Source: Deltaproteobacteria bacterium (lineage in GTDB: Bacteria; Lernaellota; Lernaellaia; JACKCT01). Taken from it: a stretch of 64,000 nucleotides of DNA. Every line of letters begins with the position of its first letter. The stretch's first letter is position 1. The DNA lies in the NCBI GenBank assembly GCA_027493875.1, contig JAOSJX010000023.1, positions 248,001 through 312,000 on the forward strand, given 5' to 3'. The translations under genes were made by a program, and so were the position numbers. The notes beneath the pieces are model-generated. The model was not told where the DNA came from, made no database searches, and worked only from the letters and a program-made list of their open reading frames with translations. This document shows positions 10,317-18,342 of the stretch, piece by piece.

Positions 10317-11360
10317 ATGAAAACATCGGACTTCGATTTTGATTTGCCGCCGGAGTTGATCGCCCAACGGCCGGCGGCCCGGCGCGACGGCGCGCGATTG
10401 TTCGTTTACCGTCGCCGGGAAGACCGGGTTGAACACCGCACCGTTCGCGAACTGCCAGAGATCCTGCCGCCGGAAAGCCTTCTTGTCCTGAATGACACGA
10501 AAGTCGTTCCGGCGCGCCTCTATGGAAAAAAGCCGACGGGTGGTCGCGTCGAAATTTTGCTCCTTCGACGCCTGGAACCGCCGGCGGAGTTTGAGGCGTT
10601 GGGGACCGCGGGACGGGGCTTGAAAAACGGCGATCTGTGCAAGTTCGGCGGACCGCTGAACGCCATGGTCGCCGGCCGCGGAAACGATGGCCGCGTGCGC
10701 TTGCGCTTTGACGATATTGACGACTTGGACAAGCGTCTCGCGAACGCCGGCGTGATGCCTCTGCCCCCGTATATCCGACGCGGCCCGGACGACGAGGACG
10801 ATCTTCGCGCCTTGGATCGCGAGCGCTACCAGACGGTCTTTGCTCGAAATGCCGGGGCCGTCGCCGCGCCGACGGCGGGGCTGCATTTCACGGCGGACCT
10901 GCTCGAAGCTCTAAGCCGCCGTGGGATCGAGAACGTTTGCGTCACGCTTCACGTCGGCCCCGGTACATTTCGGCCGGTTCGTTCGGAAGACGTTTCGGAA
11001 CACGTGATGGACTCGGAGAATTACGAAATCAGCGCTCCGTCCGCCGAGAGGATCAACCACGCACGAAATTCCGGCCGACGCCTCGTTGTCGTGGGAACGA
11101 CCTCATGCCGTTGTTTGGAATCGGCGTTTTTGGACGGCGCGGTTCAATCCGGGACGAGTACAGCATCGTTGTTTATCCGGCCGGGCTATTCTTTCCACGC
11201 CACGGACGCCCTCATGACCAACTTCCACCTGCCGCGTTCAACGCTATTGATGCTTGTATCCGCGCTTGTCGGTCGGGAGCGGCTGCTCGGTTTGTATGCC
11301 GAAGCGGTTCGCGAACGGTATCGATTTTTCAGCTACGGCGATGCCATGCTGCTTTTATGA
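10317..11360 (+). CDS. queA: S-adenosylmethionine:tRNA ribosyltransferase-isomerase
   Basis: QueA transfers and isomerises the ribose of SAM onto preQ1 at the tRNA wobble base to give epoxyqueuosine. The 347-residue product is intact and of family length. It has the canonical start KTSDFDFDLPPELIAQRPA, the VLNDTKVVPARLYG motif, AAPTAGLHFT, LHVGPGTFRPV and TNFHLPRSTLLMLVSA. The start is fixed by homology, yet it lies directly behind a terminator hairpin, and the nearest Shine-Dalgarno-like sequence (AAGGAGAGG, about 10282-10290) is on the far side of that hairpin. queD, acting earlier in queuosine synthesis, is 6.6 kb downstream. Confidence 0.95.
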   Translation: MKTSDFDFDLPPELIAQRPAARRDGARLFVYRRREDRVEHRTVRELPEILPPESLLVLNDTKVVPARLYGKKPTGGRVEILLLRRLEPPAEFEALGTAGRGLKNGDLCKFGGPLNAMVAGRGNDGRVRLRFDDIDDLDKRLANAGVMPLPPYIRRGPDDEDDLRALDRERYQTVFARNAGAVAAPTAGLHFTADLLEALSRRGIENVCVTLHVGPGTFRPVRSEDVSEHVMDSENYEISAPSAERINHARNSGRRLVVVGTTSCRCLESAFLDGAVQSGTSTASLFIRPGYSFHATDALMTNFHLPRSTLLMLVSALVGRERLLGLYAEAVRERYRFFSYGDAMLLL

Positions 11361-11429
11361 GGGCTGGGATCGGACGGGCGTCCTCATTTATAATGCGTCG
11401 TTCACAACCTACATGAGGAGAGACACCGG

Positions 11430-11740
11430 ATGCCGAATCAATTGTCGAAGACCGCCGAGGACGCTTATTTCGCGCGGGAGGAATTCGAACGAAAGCAGAA
11501 AAAGCTTCGCGAGGAGCGGGCGCAAACCGAAGAGCAGCGCCGCCAGGAACTAAGGAACTCCATTTCATGCGTTGCGCGAAGTGCGGCATGGAAATGATTG
11601 AAATTGAATATAAAGGCGTCAAAATCGACCGTTGCTCCGAGTGCGGCGGAATTTACTTGGATGACGGCGAACTGGAGCAATTGATGAAACCGGAAAATGC
11701 GGGCGTTCTGGGCCGGCTTTTCTCCGCGTTCAAGGACTGA
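11430..11740 (+). CDS. Zinc-ribbon (TFIIB-type) protein, first gene of the LPS core operon
   Basis: This small protein of about 103 residues has a charged helical N-terminal half (REEFERKQKKLREERAQ). Its C-terminal half carries a zinc ribbon, CAKCGMEMIEIEYKG with CSECGGIYLDDGELE, the usual zf-TFIIB pattern. The two halves lie in different frames around 11555, where one base appears to be lost. ATG 11430 follows an AGGAGAG site. Its function is unknown; such proteins are often found near envelope genes. The stop overlaps the lpxK start by one base (TGATG), so it probably leads the operon. Confidence 0.75.
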
Positions 11741-12831
11741 TGGCCAAGCCGCCCGCATTTTTCTACGCGAACCGTATCCCGCCATGGTTACGGCTGCTGT
11801 TGTTTCCGCTCGTTTTTCCAAGCGCTCTCTACTCGTTGTTTATGCGGTGGCGCGCTCGGCGTTGGTTGAGTGCGTCCGATCGGCGACCCGCCAACGCGGT
11901 TCCTGTAATCGGCGTCGGCAACTTGACCGTGGGCGGCACGGGTAAAACACCGATCAGCATGTATCTTGCCGAGCGCTTGCGGAGCGCGGGGCGCCGTCCG
12001 GCGATCGTCACGCGAGGATACCGGGGGACGTTGGAGGGAAGTGAGGCGGTCGTTCGCGGCCCCGAAGACGACGCGCCACGTCTGGAGGCGCGCGACGCGG
12101 GTGACGAGGCTTTCATGATGGCGTCGAGGCTGGCCGGTGTGCCGGTCGTGATCGGGGCGCGTCGACCGGAAGCGGTTGCGCTGGCCGCGCGTGAATGCGG
12201 GGCCGACGTCGTGATCTGCGACGATGCGTTTCAGCATCTGCGCCTTCGGCGAGACCTCGACGTGCTTTGCGTTAACGGGGAACTTGGATTCGGCAACGGG
12301 TTGACCTTGCCGTTCGGGCCGCTCCGGGAGCCGTTGTCGGCCGCTTCCCGCGCGCATCTCGTGCTCGTGAACAACGATGGCTCCGAGCGGGCGGAAATCG
12401 AATCCGCGCTGCGCGATGCGGGATGTACGGCGCCGGTCGTCCGCTGGCACTACCGGGCCGAGTGTTTTATCCCGTTAGAGAGCGAGCAACCGATTCCACT
12501 CTCCGATTTGAAAGGCGGCGCAGTCCACGCGCTCGCCGCGACGGCGGCGCCGGAACGGTTCTTTCGATTTCTCATGGGACTCGGTCTCGACGTCGTCGCA
12601 ACGACGGCGCGGGACGACCACCATACGTGGCACGCAGGGGACTTTCGCGGGCCCGCCCGGATTGTCGAGCCGCGCCCCTTCGACTATCATGTCGCGACCG
12701 AAAAGGACGCCGCGAAGTTGCGGGGTCTTTCGGTGCCCGACGGCAAACCCGTTTTGATTCTGCGTGTGGAACCGGAGTTTACGGAAGAAGATTCGGCCCT
12801 CATCGGCCGCTTGCTCGAGGAATCCCTTTGA
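11740..12831 (+). CDS. lpxK: Tetraacyldisaccharide 4'-kinase
   Basis: LpxK phosphorylates the 4' position of the lipid A precursor at the inner-membrane face. The 363-residue protein is intact. It has an N-terminal membrane-associated helix (residues 15-35), the P-loop GVGNLTVGGTGKTP, the conserved VTRGYRG, a GDEAFMMASR segment, DDAFQHLRLRRDLD, and a C-terminal EKDAAKL. Length and motif order are normal. The start overlaps the previous stop, and its own stop overlaps the gmhB TTG start (TTGA). Confidence 0.95.
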   Translation: MAKPPAFFYANRIPPWLRLLLFPLVFPSALYSLFMRWRARRWLSASDRRPANAVPVIGVGNLTVGGTGKTPISMYLAERLRSAGRRPAIVTRGYRGTLEGSEAVVRGPEDDAPRLEARDAGDEAFMMASRLAGVPVVIGARRPEAVALAARECGADVVICDDAFQHLRLRRDLDVLCVNGELGFGNGLTLPFGPLREPLSAASRAHLVLVNNDGSERAEIESALRDAGCTAPVVRWHYRAECFIPLESEQPIPLSDLKGGAVHALAATAAPERFFRFLMGLGLDVVATTARDDHHTWHAGDFRGPARIVEPRPFDYHVATEKDAAKLRGLSVPDGKPVLILRVEPEFTEEDSALIGRLLEESL

Positions 12832-13411
12832 AACGCCCCGCGGTATTTTTCGACCGGGACGGAACGCTCTCGGAAGAGGTCGGTTACGTCAATCATGTCA
12901 GCCGCATTCGCGCCATCCCCGGCGCGCCGGCGGCGGTCCGCCGTCTCAATCGCGCCGGGATCCCGGTCGTGATGGTGACCAATCAGGCCGGGGCCGCGCG
13001 CGGTTATTTCCGCTGGAACTCATCGGCGACGTCAACAAAGCGCTTCTCGCGCAGTACGCCGAGGAGGGCGCCGTGTTTGACGGCGCCTATGTTTGCCCGC
13101 ACCTCGCCGGAGCCAAAGTGCCGTCGCTCAACGTCGACTGCGATTGCCGCAAGCCGAAAACAGGGTTGGTGGACCGCGCCTGCGACGAACTGAGTCTCGA
13201 TCCCGCGCGATCCTTCGTGGTCGGCGACAAATACAGCGACGTCGAACTCGGCCTCGCGGTGGGCGGGCAAGGCATCCTCGTGCTCACCGGATACGGGAGG
13301 GGCGAATTGGAATGGTTCGGACGCACATGGAGCCGACGCCCGTCGCACATCGCCGAAACGCTGAACGACGTCGCGGACTACGTACTCGAGGAGCTTGGCC
13401 GCGATGGCTGA
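12828..13411 (+). CDS. gmhB: D-glycero-D-manno-heptose 1,7-bisphosphate 7-phosphatase
   Basis: This HAD-family phosphatase of ADP-heptose synthesis removes the 7-phosphate. It has the FDRDGTLSEEVGYV nucleophile motif, VVMVTNQAGAARGYF, a four-cysteine/histidine zinc loop (CPHLAGAK with CDCRKPK), and GDKYSDVELG near the end, all typical of GmhB. The only in-frame start is TTG 12828, overlapping the lpxK stop. One break occurs near 13010, within the cap region. The span is about 194 codons, as expected. The heptose kinase gene overlaps its end by eight bases. Confidence 0.88.
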
Positions 13412-14414
13412 TGCCCGGCTGCTGGAATGCATTGACCGACTCGCGGGCGTGCGCGTCATCGTGGTCGGCGATCTCATCGCCGATGTTTTTCTTTACGGCC
13501 AGACGAAACGCGTCAGCCGCGAGGCGCCTGTCATGGTGCTGGAGTACGAGCGCGAGCGCGTTGTGCTCGGCGGCGCGGCGAACGCGGTGGCCAATATTCG
13601 TGCGCTGGGTGCCGTTCCCGTTCCCGTGGGCGTCGTGGGCGCGGATGTGTGGGGACGCGCGGTCGTCGAGAAATTTCATGAGATGGATATCGCCACGGAC
13701 GGGGTGGTCGAGGACGCGTCACGCGAGACGACGTCCAAACTGCGCGTCGTCGGCTCGTCGATACACACGACGTATCAGCAAATGATTAGGATCGACCGCG
13801 GCGAGCACCGCGACGTCGGCCGGGCGGTTGAGGAACGGCTCCAGCAGATTCTTGACCGGTATACGCGAAGCACGGACGTGATCATCGCGTCGGATTATTC
13901 GTACGGGACGCTGAGCACGGGGGTGATCGCGCGGCTGAACGACGCCGCCGCCCGCGGCGCGCGGGTCATGGTCGATTCACGCTATCGCGTGTCGTCGTTC
14001 AAAAGCGCCCATACGCTGACGCCCAACGAACCCGAGGCGCAGGAAGCGACCGGGTTGGCGCTCGTTGACGACGACGAGGTGCGCGACGCCGCGAAAATAC
14101 TGAGGAAGACGACCACCGCCGCCAACGTGCTCATCACGCGCGGGCGGAGGGGAATGGCGTTATTTGCAGCGGACGGCGGCGAACATTTTTTCCCGATCTT
14201 CGGCGGCGACGAAGTGGCCGACGTGACGGGCGCGGGCGATACGGTGATCGCGACGTACGCCTGCGCGATTGCCGCCGGGATCGATCCGGAGCCCGCGGCG
14301 CGGTTGGCGAACGTCGCGGGTGGTTTGGTCGTCATGAAGCATGGCACCGCCACGGTCACGGCCGCCGAGATGCGTGCGGCGCTTGAACGGGAGCATGCGT
14401 GGGACGCGTCGTAA
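13404..14414 (+). CDS. hldA: D-glycero-beta-D-manno-heptose 7-phosphate kinase (RfaE domain I)
   Basis: This PfkB-type sugar kinase adds the 1-phosphate to heptose 7-phosphate in LPS core synthesis. It is intact at 336 residues. The N-terminus has VVGDLIADVFLYG, then RVSREAPVMVLE, a GGAANAVANIRALGA motif, and the catalytic DVTGAGDTVIATYA near residue 275. E. coli has kinase and adenylyltransferase fused as HldE; here they are separate adjacent genes. ATG 13404 is preferred over an upstream TTG. Confidence 0.92.
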   Translation: MADARLLECIDRLAGVRVIVVGDLIADVFLYGQTKRVSREAPVMVLEYERERVVLGGAANAVANIRALGAVPVPVGVVGADVWGRAVVEKFHEMDIATDGVVEDASRETTSKLRVVGSSIHTTYQQMIRIDRGEHRDVGRAVEERLQQILDRYTRSTDVIIASDYSYGTLSTGVIARLNDAAARGARVMVDSRYRVSSFKSAHTLTPNEPEAQEATGLALVDDDEVRDAAKILRKTTTAANVLITRGRRGMALFAADGGEHFFPIFGGDEVADVTGAGDTVIATYACAIAAGIDPEPAARLANVAGGLVVMKHGTATVTAAEMRAALEREHAWDAS

Positions 14415-14426
14415 GGGGAAGACGCG

Positions 14427-14893
14427 TTGGTGCGGGAAGTGGCCGCCGCCAGATCGAACGGGCGGATGGTGGTCTTCGCGAATGGTGCGTTCGATCTGCT
14501 TCACGTCGGCCACTTGCGATATTTGCAGGGGGCGGCGTCGCTGGGAGATCTGCTGGTGGTCGCCGTGAATTCAGACGCCTCGGTGTCTGGCTTGAAAGGG
14601 AAGGGCGCCCGGTGCTGCCTTTGGAAGAACGGATGGCGTTGGTTGCGGCGGTCGAGGGCGTTGATTTCGTGACCAGCTTTGACGAGCCGAAGGTCTCGCG
14701 CCTGCTTGCCCTTTTGAAGCCGGATATTCACGCGAAGGGGACGGATTACAGCGAAGACGATGTGCCGGAAGCGGCGGATGTTCGCGCCTACGGCGGACGC
14801 GTGGCCATCACCGGAGACCCGAAGGATCACAATACAACCGATCTTCTCGCGCATGTTCGCGATCGTGCCGCCGGCAACGGAGGCACGCCGTGA
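14427..14893 (+). CDS. hldC: D-glycero-beta-D-manno-heptose 1-phosphate adenylyltransferase (RfaE domain II)
   Basis: This nucleotidyltransferase makes ADP-heptose from heptose 1-phosphate and ATP. It shows [18 protein letters not shown] with the HxGH signature, VAVNSDASV, and a C-terminal part with [13 protein letters not shown] and DHNTTDLL. One base is missing near 14605, between the two halves. The apparent start is TTG 14427, preceded by AGGGGAAG at a good distance; GTG 14430 is the alternative. The length of about 155 codons fits. The next gene's GTG overlaps its stop (GTGA). Confidence 0.88.
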
Positions 14894-15837
14894 AGATTCT
14901 CGTCACCGGATGCGCGGGATTTATCGGCAGCACGCTTGCCGCAAAACTGCTCGGTGAAGGGCGCGACGTCATCGGCGTCGATTGCTTTACCGACTACTAT
15001 GATCGGTGGATCAAAGAGCGGAATCTCGAACCTCTTTTGCCGCGGAAGAACTTTCGGTTCATCGAACAGGACGTGGCGACGCTGGACGTCCGCTCGATCC
15101 TCGAACGCGGTGACGCGATCGCGCATGAAGCGGCGCAGGCCGGCGTCCGTGCGAGTTGGGGATCGAATTTTCAGACTTACACCCATCACAACATTACCGC
15201 GACGCAATCGCTTTTGGAGTCGGTCAAGGATCTCGGTCTGTCGCGCTTCGTGCTCGCGGGTTCGAGCAGCGTGTATGGCGACGCGCTGCGGCTGCCGACT
15301 TTCGAGGACGATACGCCGCAACCCATCTCGCCGTACGGCGTGACGAAACTCGCCTCGGAACATTTGTGCCGCCTGTATCACAAAAATTACGGTGTCCCGG
15401 CGGTGGTTTTGCGTTATTTCACGGTGTACGGCCCGAAGCAGCGTCCCGATATGGCGTTTCACAAATGGTGCAAAGCCGCCTTGGCCGACGAGCCGCTTCC
15501 CCTTTTCGGGGACGGTGAACAAACGCGCGATTTTACCTTTGTCGATGATGCCGTCGCGGCGACTGCCGCGGCTTTGGAAGCGCCGAACGTCGAAGGAGAG
15601 ATCATCAACGTCGGGGGCGGGCGGCGCATTACCGTTAACGGCGTGCTCGGAGTTCTTGAATCAATCCATGGCCGGCCGATTAAGCGCACCGACAAGGGAC
15701 GCCAAAAGGGCGATGTCCGGCATACCGGTGCCGACGTTTCAAAAGCTGAGAGATTACTCGGGTTTTCCCCAAAAGTTTCGTTGGAAGACGGTTTGCGCCT
15801 TGAGTATGCGCATATGAAAAAGCTCTACGGGTTCTAA
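14890..15837 (+). CDS. NAD-dependent sugar epimerase/dehydratase
   Basis: This is an intact extended short-chain dehydrogenase of 315 residues acting on a nucleotide sugar. The Rossmann motif GCAGFIGS is at residues 7-14. Next come the SSSVYG catalytic Ser region and YGVTK with the active Tyr and Lys, then LRYFTVYGPKQRPDMAF and GEQTRDFTFVDD. The pattern HEAAQAGVRASW resembles UDP-glucuronate or UDP-glucose 4-epimerases more than HldD. It could nevertheless serve the ADP-heptose pathway by position. The start GTG overlaps the previous stop by four bases. Confidence 0.85.
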   Translation: MKILVTGCAGFIGSTLAAKLLGEGRDVIGVDCFTDYYDRWIKERNLEPLLPRKNFRFIEQDVATLDVRSILERGDAIAHEAAQAGVRASWGSNFQTYTHHNITATQSLLESVKDLGLSRFVLAGSSSVYGDALRLPTFEDDTPQPISPYGVTKLASEHLCRLYHKNYGVPAVVLRYFTVYGPKQRPDMAFHKWCKAALADEPLPLFGDGEQTRDFTFVDDAVAATAAALEAPNVEGEIINVGGGRRITVNGVLGVLESIHGRPIKRTDKGRQKGDVRHTGADVSKAERLLGFSPKVSLEDGLRLEYAHMKKLYGF

Positions 15838-15839
15838 AT

Positions 15840-16010
15840 ATGGGCCTTGAGGAAATCGTCGCAATGTTGCGCTGCCCCGTATGCGGGGAGGCGATGAAGA
15901 ACAGCCTGGAAGAGGGTGGCGTCGATTGCCTCTCCTGCCGCCTGCGGTTTGTGGCCGAAGGCGATATTTTGAACTTGCTGCCGGAACACGCGCAGCGTTT
16001 GGAGGCGTGA
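15840..16010 (+). CDS. Trm112-like small zinc-ribbon protein
   Basis: This 56-residue protein lies two bases after the epimerase stop and overlaps the kdsA start by one base. It begins MGLEEIVAMLRCPVCGEAMK and has a second pair CLSCRLRF, followed by AEGDILNLLPEHA, the order seen in Trm112/YcaR-like proteins (CPxCxx ... CxxCxxxYPxxDxIPxLL). In E. coli the YcaR homologue lies between lpxK and kdsB, so the LPS setting is expected. Its biochemical role is not settled; chaperone-like or regulatory functions have been suggested for relatives. Confidence 0.8.
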   Translation: MGLEEIVAMLRCPVCGEAMKNSLEEGGVDCLSCRLRFVAEGDILNLLPEHAQRLEA

Positions 16011-16844
16011 TGAACAAAGTACGCGTCGGCGACATCGTGATCGGTGAAGGCGAACCGTTGGCGCTTATTGCCGGGCCGTGCGTGATCGAGGACGAGGACC
16101 TTGTTTTTCATATCGCGGAACGGCTGAAAGAACTGACGACGAAAGTCGGTATCCCGTGGATTTTCAAAGCGAGCTATGAAAAGGACAATCGTGGGAGTGC
16201 AAGCGGCTACGGCGGACCCGGGATCGAGGCGGGTCTCGAAACGTTGGCGGAAGCTGAAACGCCGGTTTGAGGTGCCGGTCATTTCGGACGTTCACCAGAT
16301 CGATCAGGTCGCGCCGGCGGCGGAGGTTCTGGATATCCTGCAAATCCCGGCTTACCTGTGCCAGCAGACGTCGTTCGTGCTCGAAGTCGGCCGGGCCGGC
16401 AAACCCGTGAACGTCAAGAAGGGGCAGTTCCTCGCGCCGGAGAATATGAAAAGCGCGGTCGGAAAACTTCACGCCGTCGGAAACAAGCAGGTTTTGCTGA
16501 CCGAGCGCGGCTCTTGCTTCGGGTACAATCGTCTGGTTTCGGATCTGCGTTGCATTCCGATTATGAAAGATTTGGGATGCCCGGTGGTATACGATCCGAC
16601 GCACATCATTCGCATCTACGGTGTCCCGTCCGATGATCCAAGAGGCGGCGAACCGCAGTTCGTTCCGACGTTGACGCGCGCCGCGGTCGCCGCCGGCGTC
16701 AACGCCCTGTTTATTGAAACGCACACCGATCTGTCGCGCGCTAAATGTGACGCGGTGTCGATGCTGCGTTTTGACCTGCTCGAAGCACTGCTTCCCCAAG
16801 TGATGCGGCTTCAGTCGCTTGCGAGGGAATGGGGCACCGCCTAG
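16010..16844 (+). CDS. kdsA: 3-deoxy-8-phosphooctulonate synthase
   Basis: KdsA condenses PEP with arabinose 5-phosphate to give KDO 8-phosphate for the LPS inner core. It has LIAGPCVIEDEDLVFHIAE at the N-terminus, then FKASYEKDNRGS. The rest shows VPVISDVHQ, QIPAYLCQQTSFV, NVKKGQFLAPENM, YDPTHIIR and an FIETHTD segment near the end. One indel near 16262 separates the first 84 residues from the remainder. The span of 278 codons is normal. The start overlaps the preceding zinc-ribbon gene, so it closes the LPS operon. Confidence 0.92.
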
Positions 16845-16911
16845 GCACCTCTTCGTCACGATTTCGTAATCTGCTGTAATTACAAAGGAATATCGCAGAT
16901 TGTTAAAGCTA

Positions 16912-16964
16912 ATGACGCACCGCGTAAAATAATTCTTGACAAAGTATGACGCGGTGCGTAAATA
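16912..16964 (+). promoter_or_regulatory. Strong promoter with two tandem operators, upstream of the phasin genes
   Basis: TTGACA (16936-16941), a 17-base spacer and TAAATA (16959-16964) form a near-consensus sigma-70 promoter. The 17-mer ATGACGC-N3-GCGTAAA occurs twice, at 16912-16928 and 16946-16962, 34 bases apart. Each contains the palindromic core ACGC-N3-GCGT, one just upstream of the -35 and one across the spacer and -10. The arrangement suggests repression by a dimeric regulator bound at both sites. Confidence 0.65.
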
Positions 16965-17031
16965 AAAGACGAGACTGAACAAACGAGGGGCCGCCGGGGC
17001 GGTGCCCGATAAAAATTGAGGAGGCGGTCCA

Positions 17032-17451
17032 GTGGTAAAGGAATTGACGAAAAACCTGCCCGATTTTCTGAAGGCGAACCTCGGGAATGTGGCGGCGACG
17101 TTGACCTCGCTCGAAAAGGACGCCCGCGACGCGTACGACAAACTCGCGTCGCAGTCCTGGTCGCGTGCCGATCTGAAGAAGCGGCTCAGCGCGATCCGAA
17201 AGACAACCGTGTCGGCGCGCAAAGACGTTGAAAAAGTTCTGAACGACGGCATGAGCAAGGCGTACGGCGTGTTTAACATTCCGACGAAGTCCGACGTCGA
17301 CAAACTGGCCCGCCAGGTGAGCAAGGTGCACGCGGAAGTGCGAAAGCTTGCCGGAACGGCGGGCGGTAAGCCGGCGGCGCCGAAAAAGAAGGCGGCGAAG
17401 CCGAAAGCGCGCCGCAAGACATCCGCTCGCAAAACGGCCAAAAAGTCGTAG
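17032..17451 (+). CDS. Phasin-family protein with basic Lys/Ala tail
   Basis: This intact protein of 139 residues is helical in its first 100, with the segment NIPTKSDVDKLARQVSKV (about 80-97) that recurs in PhaF/PhaI-type phasins. The last 35 residues are a histone H1-like tail rich in Ala, Lys, Pro and Arg (KPAAPKKKAAKPKARRK), as in PhaF, which links PHA granules to DNA. GTG 17032 follows a good GAGGAGG site. The promoter upstream is the strongest in the window, fitting an abundant structural protein. No PHA synthase is present here, so granule association is inferred. Confidence 0.72.
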   Translation: MVKELTKNLPDFLKANLGNVAATLTSLEKDARDAYDKLASQSWSRADLKKRLSAIRKTTVSARKDVEKVLNDGMSKAYGVFNIPTKSDVDKLARQVSKVHAEVRKLAGTAGGKPAAPKKKAAKPKARRKTSARKTAKKS

Positions 17452-17470
17452 GCGGGCGGCGGAGTAAACC

Positions 17471-17818
17471 ATGCTTCAACCCAAAGCGATTCAGGAATCC
17501 ATTGGCGATGTACTGCACCGTCTCCGCGACGAGTCTCAATCGGCGTTGCGCCGTGCCGACGAGGAGTGGAAGTCCGTCACCGGCTATCTGGTCGAATGCG
17601 GAAAGCTTACGCAGAGCGAAGCGCAAAAAATCTACGATGAGTGGGTCCGCAAGCTGGACAGGAACCGCGCGGATCTCGAGCGTCGCTTTCAGACCGGGGC
17701 GAAGAAAACGCTGACGCGGCTGAACATCCCCACAAAAAACGAAGTCGATGATCTGTCGCGCCGTGTGGAATCGCTGTCCCAGCGCGTGAAGACACTGAAA
17801 AAGCAACTCCAAGCTTGA
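17471..17818 (+). CDS. Second phasin-family protein
   Basis: This intact protein of 115 residues is predicted to be all helical. It has a central LVECGKLTQSEAQKIYDEWV segment and a C-terminal NIPTKNEVDDLSRRVESLSQ coiled coil closely similar to that of the preceding gene. It lacks the basic tail. The pair thus resembles the PhaI/PhaF arrangement: one short granule coat protein and one tailed form. A 19-base gap with no promoter and a terminator after its stop indicate one transcript for both genes. Confidence 0.7.
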   Translation: MLQPKAIQESIGDVLHRLRDESQSALRRADEEWKSVTGYLVECGKLTQSEAQKIYDEWVRKLDRNRADLERRFQTGAKKTLTRLNIPTKNEVDDLSRRVESLSQRVKTLKKQLQA

Positions 17819-17844
17819 TCGAACGCGCCGTCAAAGGCCGCGTG

Positions 17845-17884
17845 GCCCGGAAGCACCCCACCATAAAAATAGCTTCCGGGCTTT
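17845..17884 (+). terminator. Intrinsic terminator after the phasin pair
   Basis: GCCCGGAAGC (17845-17854) pairs perfectly with GCTTCCGGGC (17872-17881) across a 17-base loop and is followed by TTT. It lies 27 bases after the second phasin stop. Confidence 0.8.
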
Positions 17885-17956
17885 CCTATTTTGAAGGAAC
17901 GTTTTGAGTGCGACCCGCTCTTGTGGTAATCTTCGCGGCTTTCGGAGGATAGGCCG

Positions 17957-18326
17957 ATGTACGAAGTGCGTGTGAAAAAAGTTTTGCGGCGGCGCACAAT
18001 TTGCGCGAGTACCAAGGAAAGTGCGAAGCGTTGCACGGGCATAATTGGCTGGTTGAAGTCGTCGTTCGGGCTTCCGAACTCGACGGCATCGGTATCGCTC
18101 TTGATTTCGTTGAGTTGAAGGCAAGACTGAACGAAGAACTCGATCTGTTGGACCACAAATACCTTAACGAATTAACGCCCTTCGATAAGGTCAATCCGAC
18201 CAGCGAAAATATCGCTCGCTATCTTTTCGAACGCATGGCGGCGAAGTTAAAAATGACCGGTTGAGCGTTTCCCGGGTTGACGTGTGGGAAACGGACAACA
18301 ACTGCGCTTCATATTTTCCGGGCTAA
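17957..18326 (+). CDS. queD: 6-carboxytetrahydropterin synthase
   Basis: This is a 6-pyruvoyl-tetrahydropterin synthase-fold enzyme at the second step of queuosine synthesis. The zinc histidines are seen in FAAAHNLRE and LHGHNW, and the catalytic Cys in the intervening EYQGKCEALHG. LDFVELKARL, LDHKYLN and PTSENIARYLFERM follow. One base is missing near 17980. A second loss near 18262 moves the last part into another frame, where VDVWETDNNCASYFPG is a typical C-terminus, so the end is taken at 18326. A GGAGGA site precedes ATG 17957. Confidence 0.85.
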
Positions 18327-18342
18327 CGAACGGCCGCGCTGG

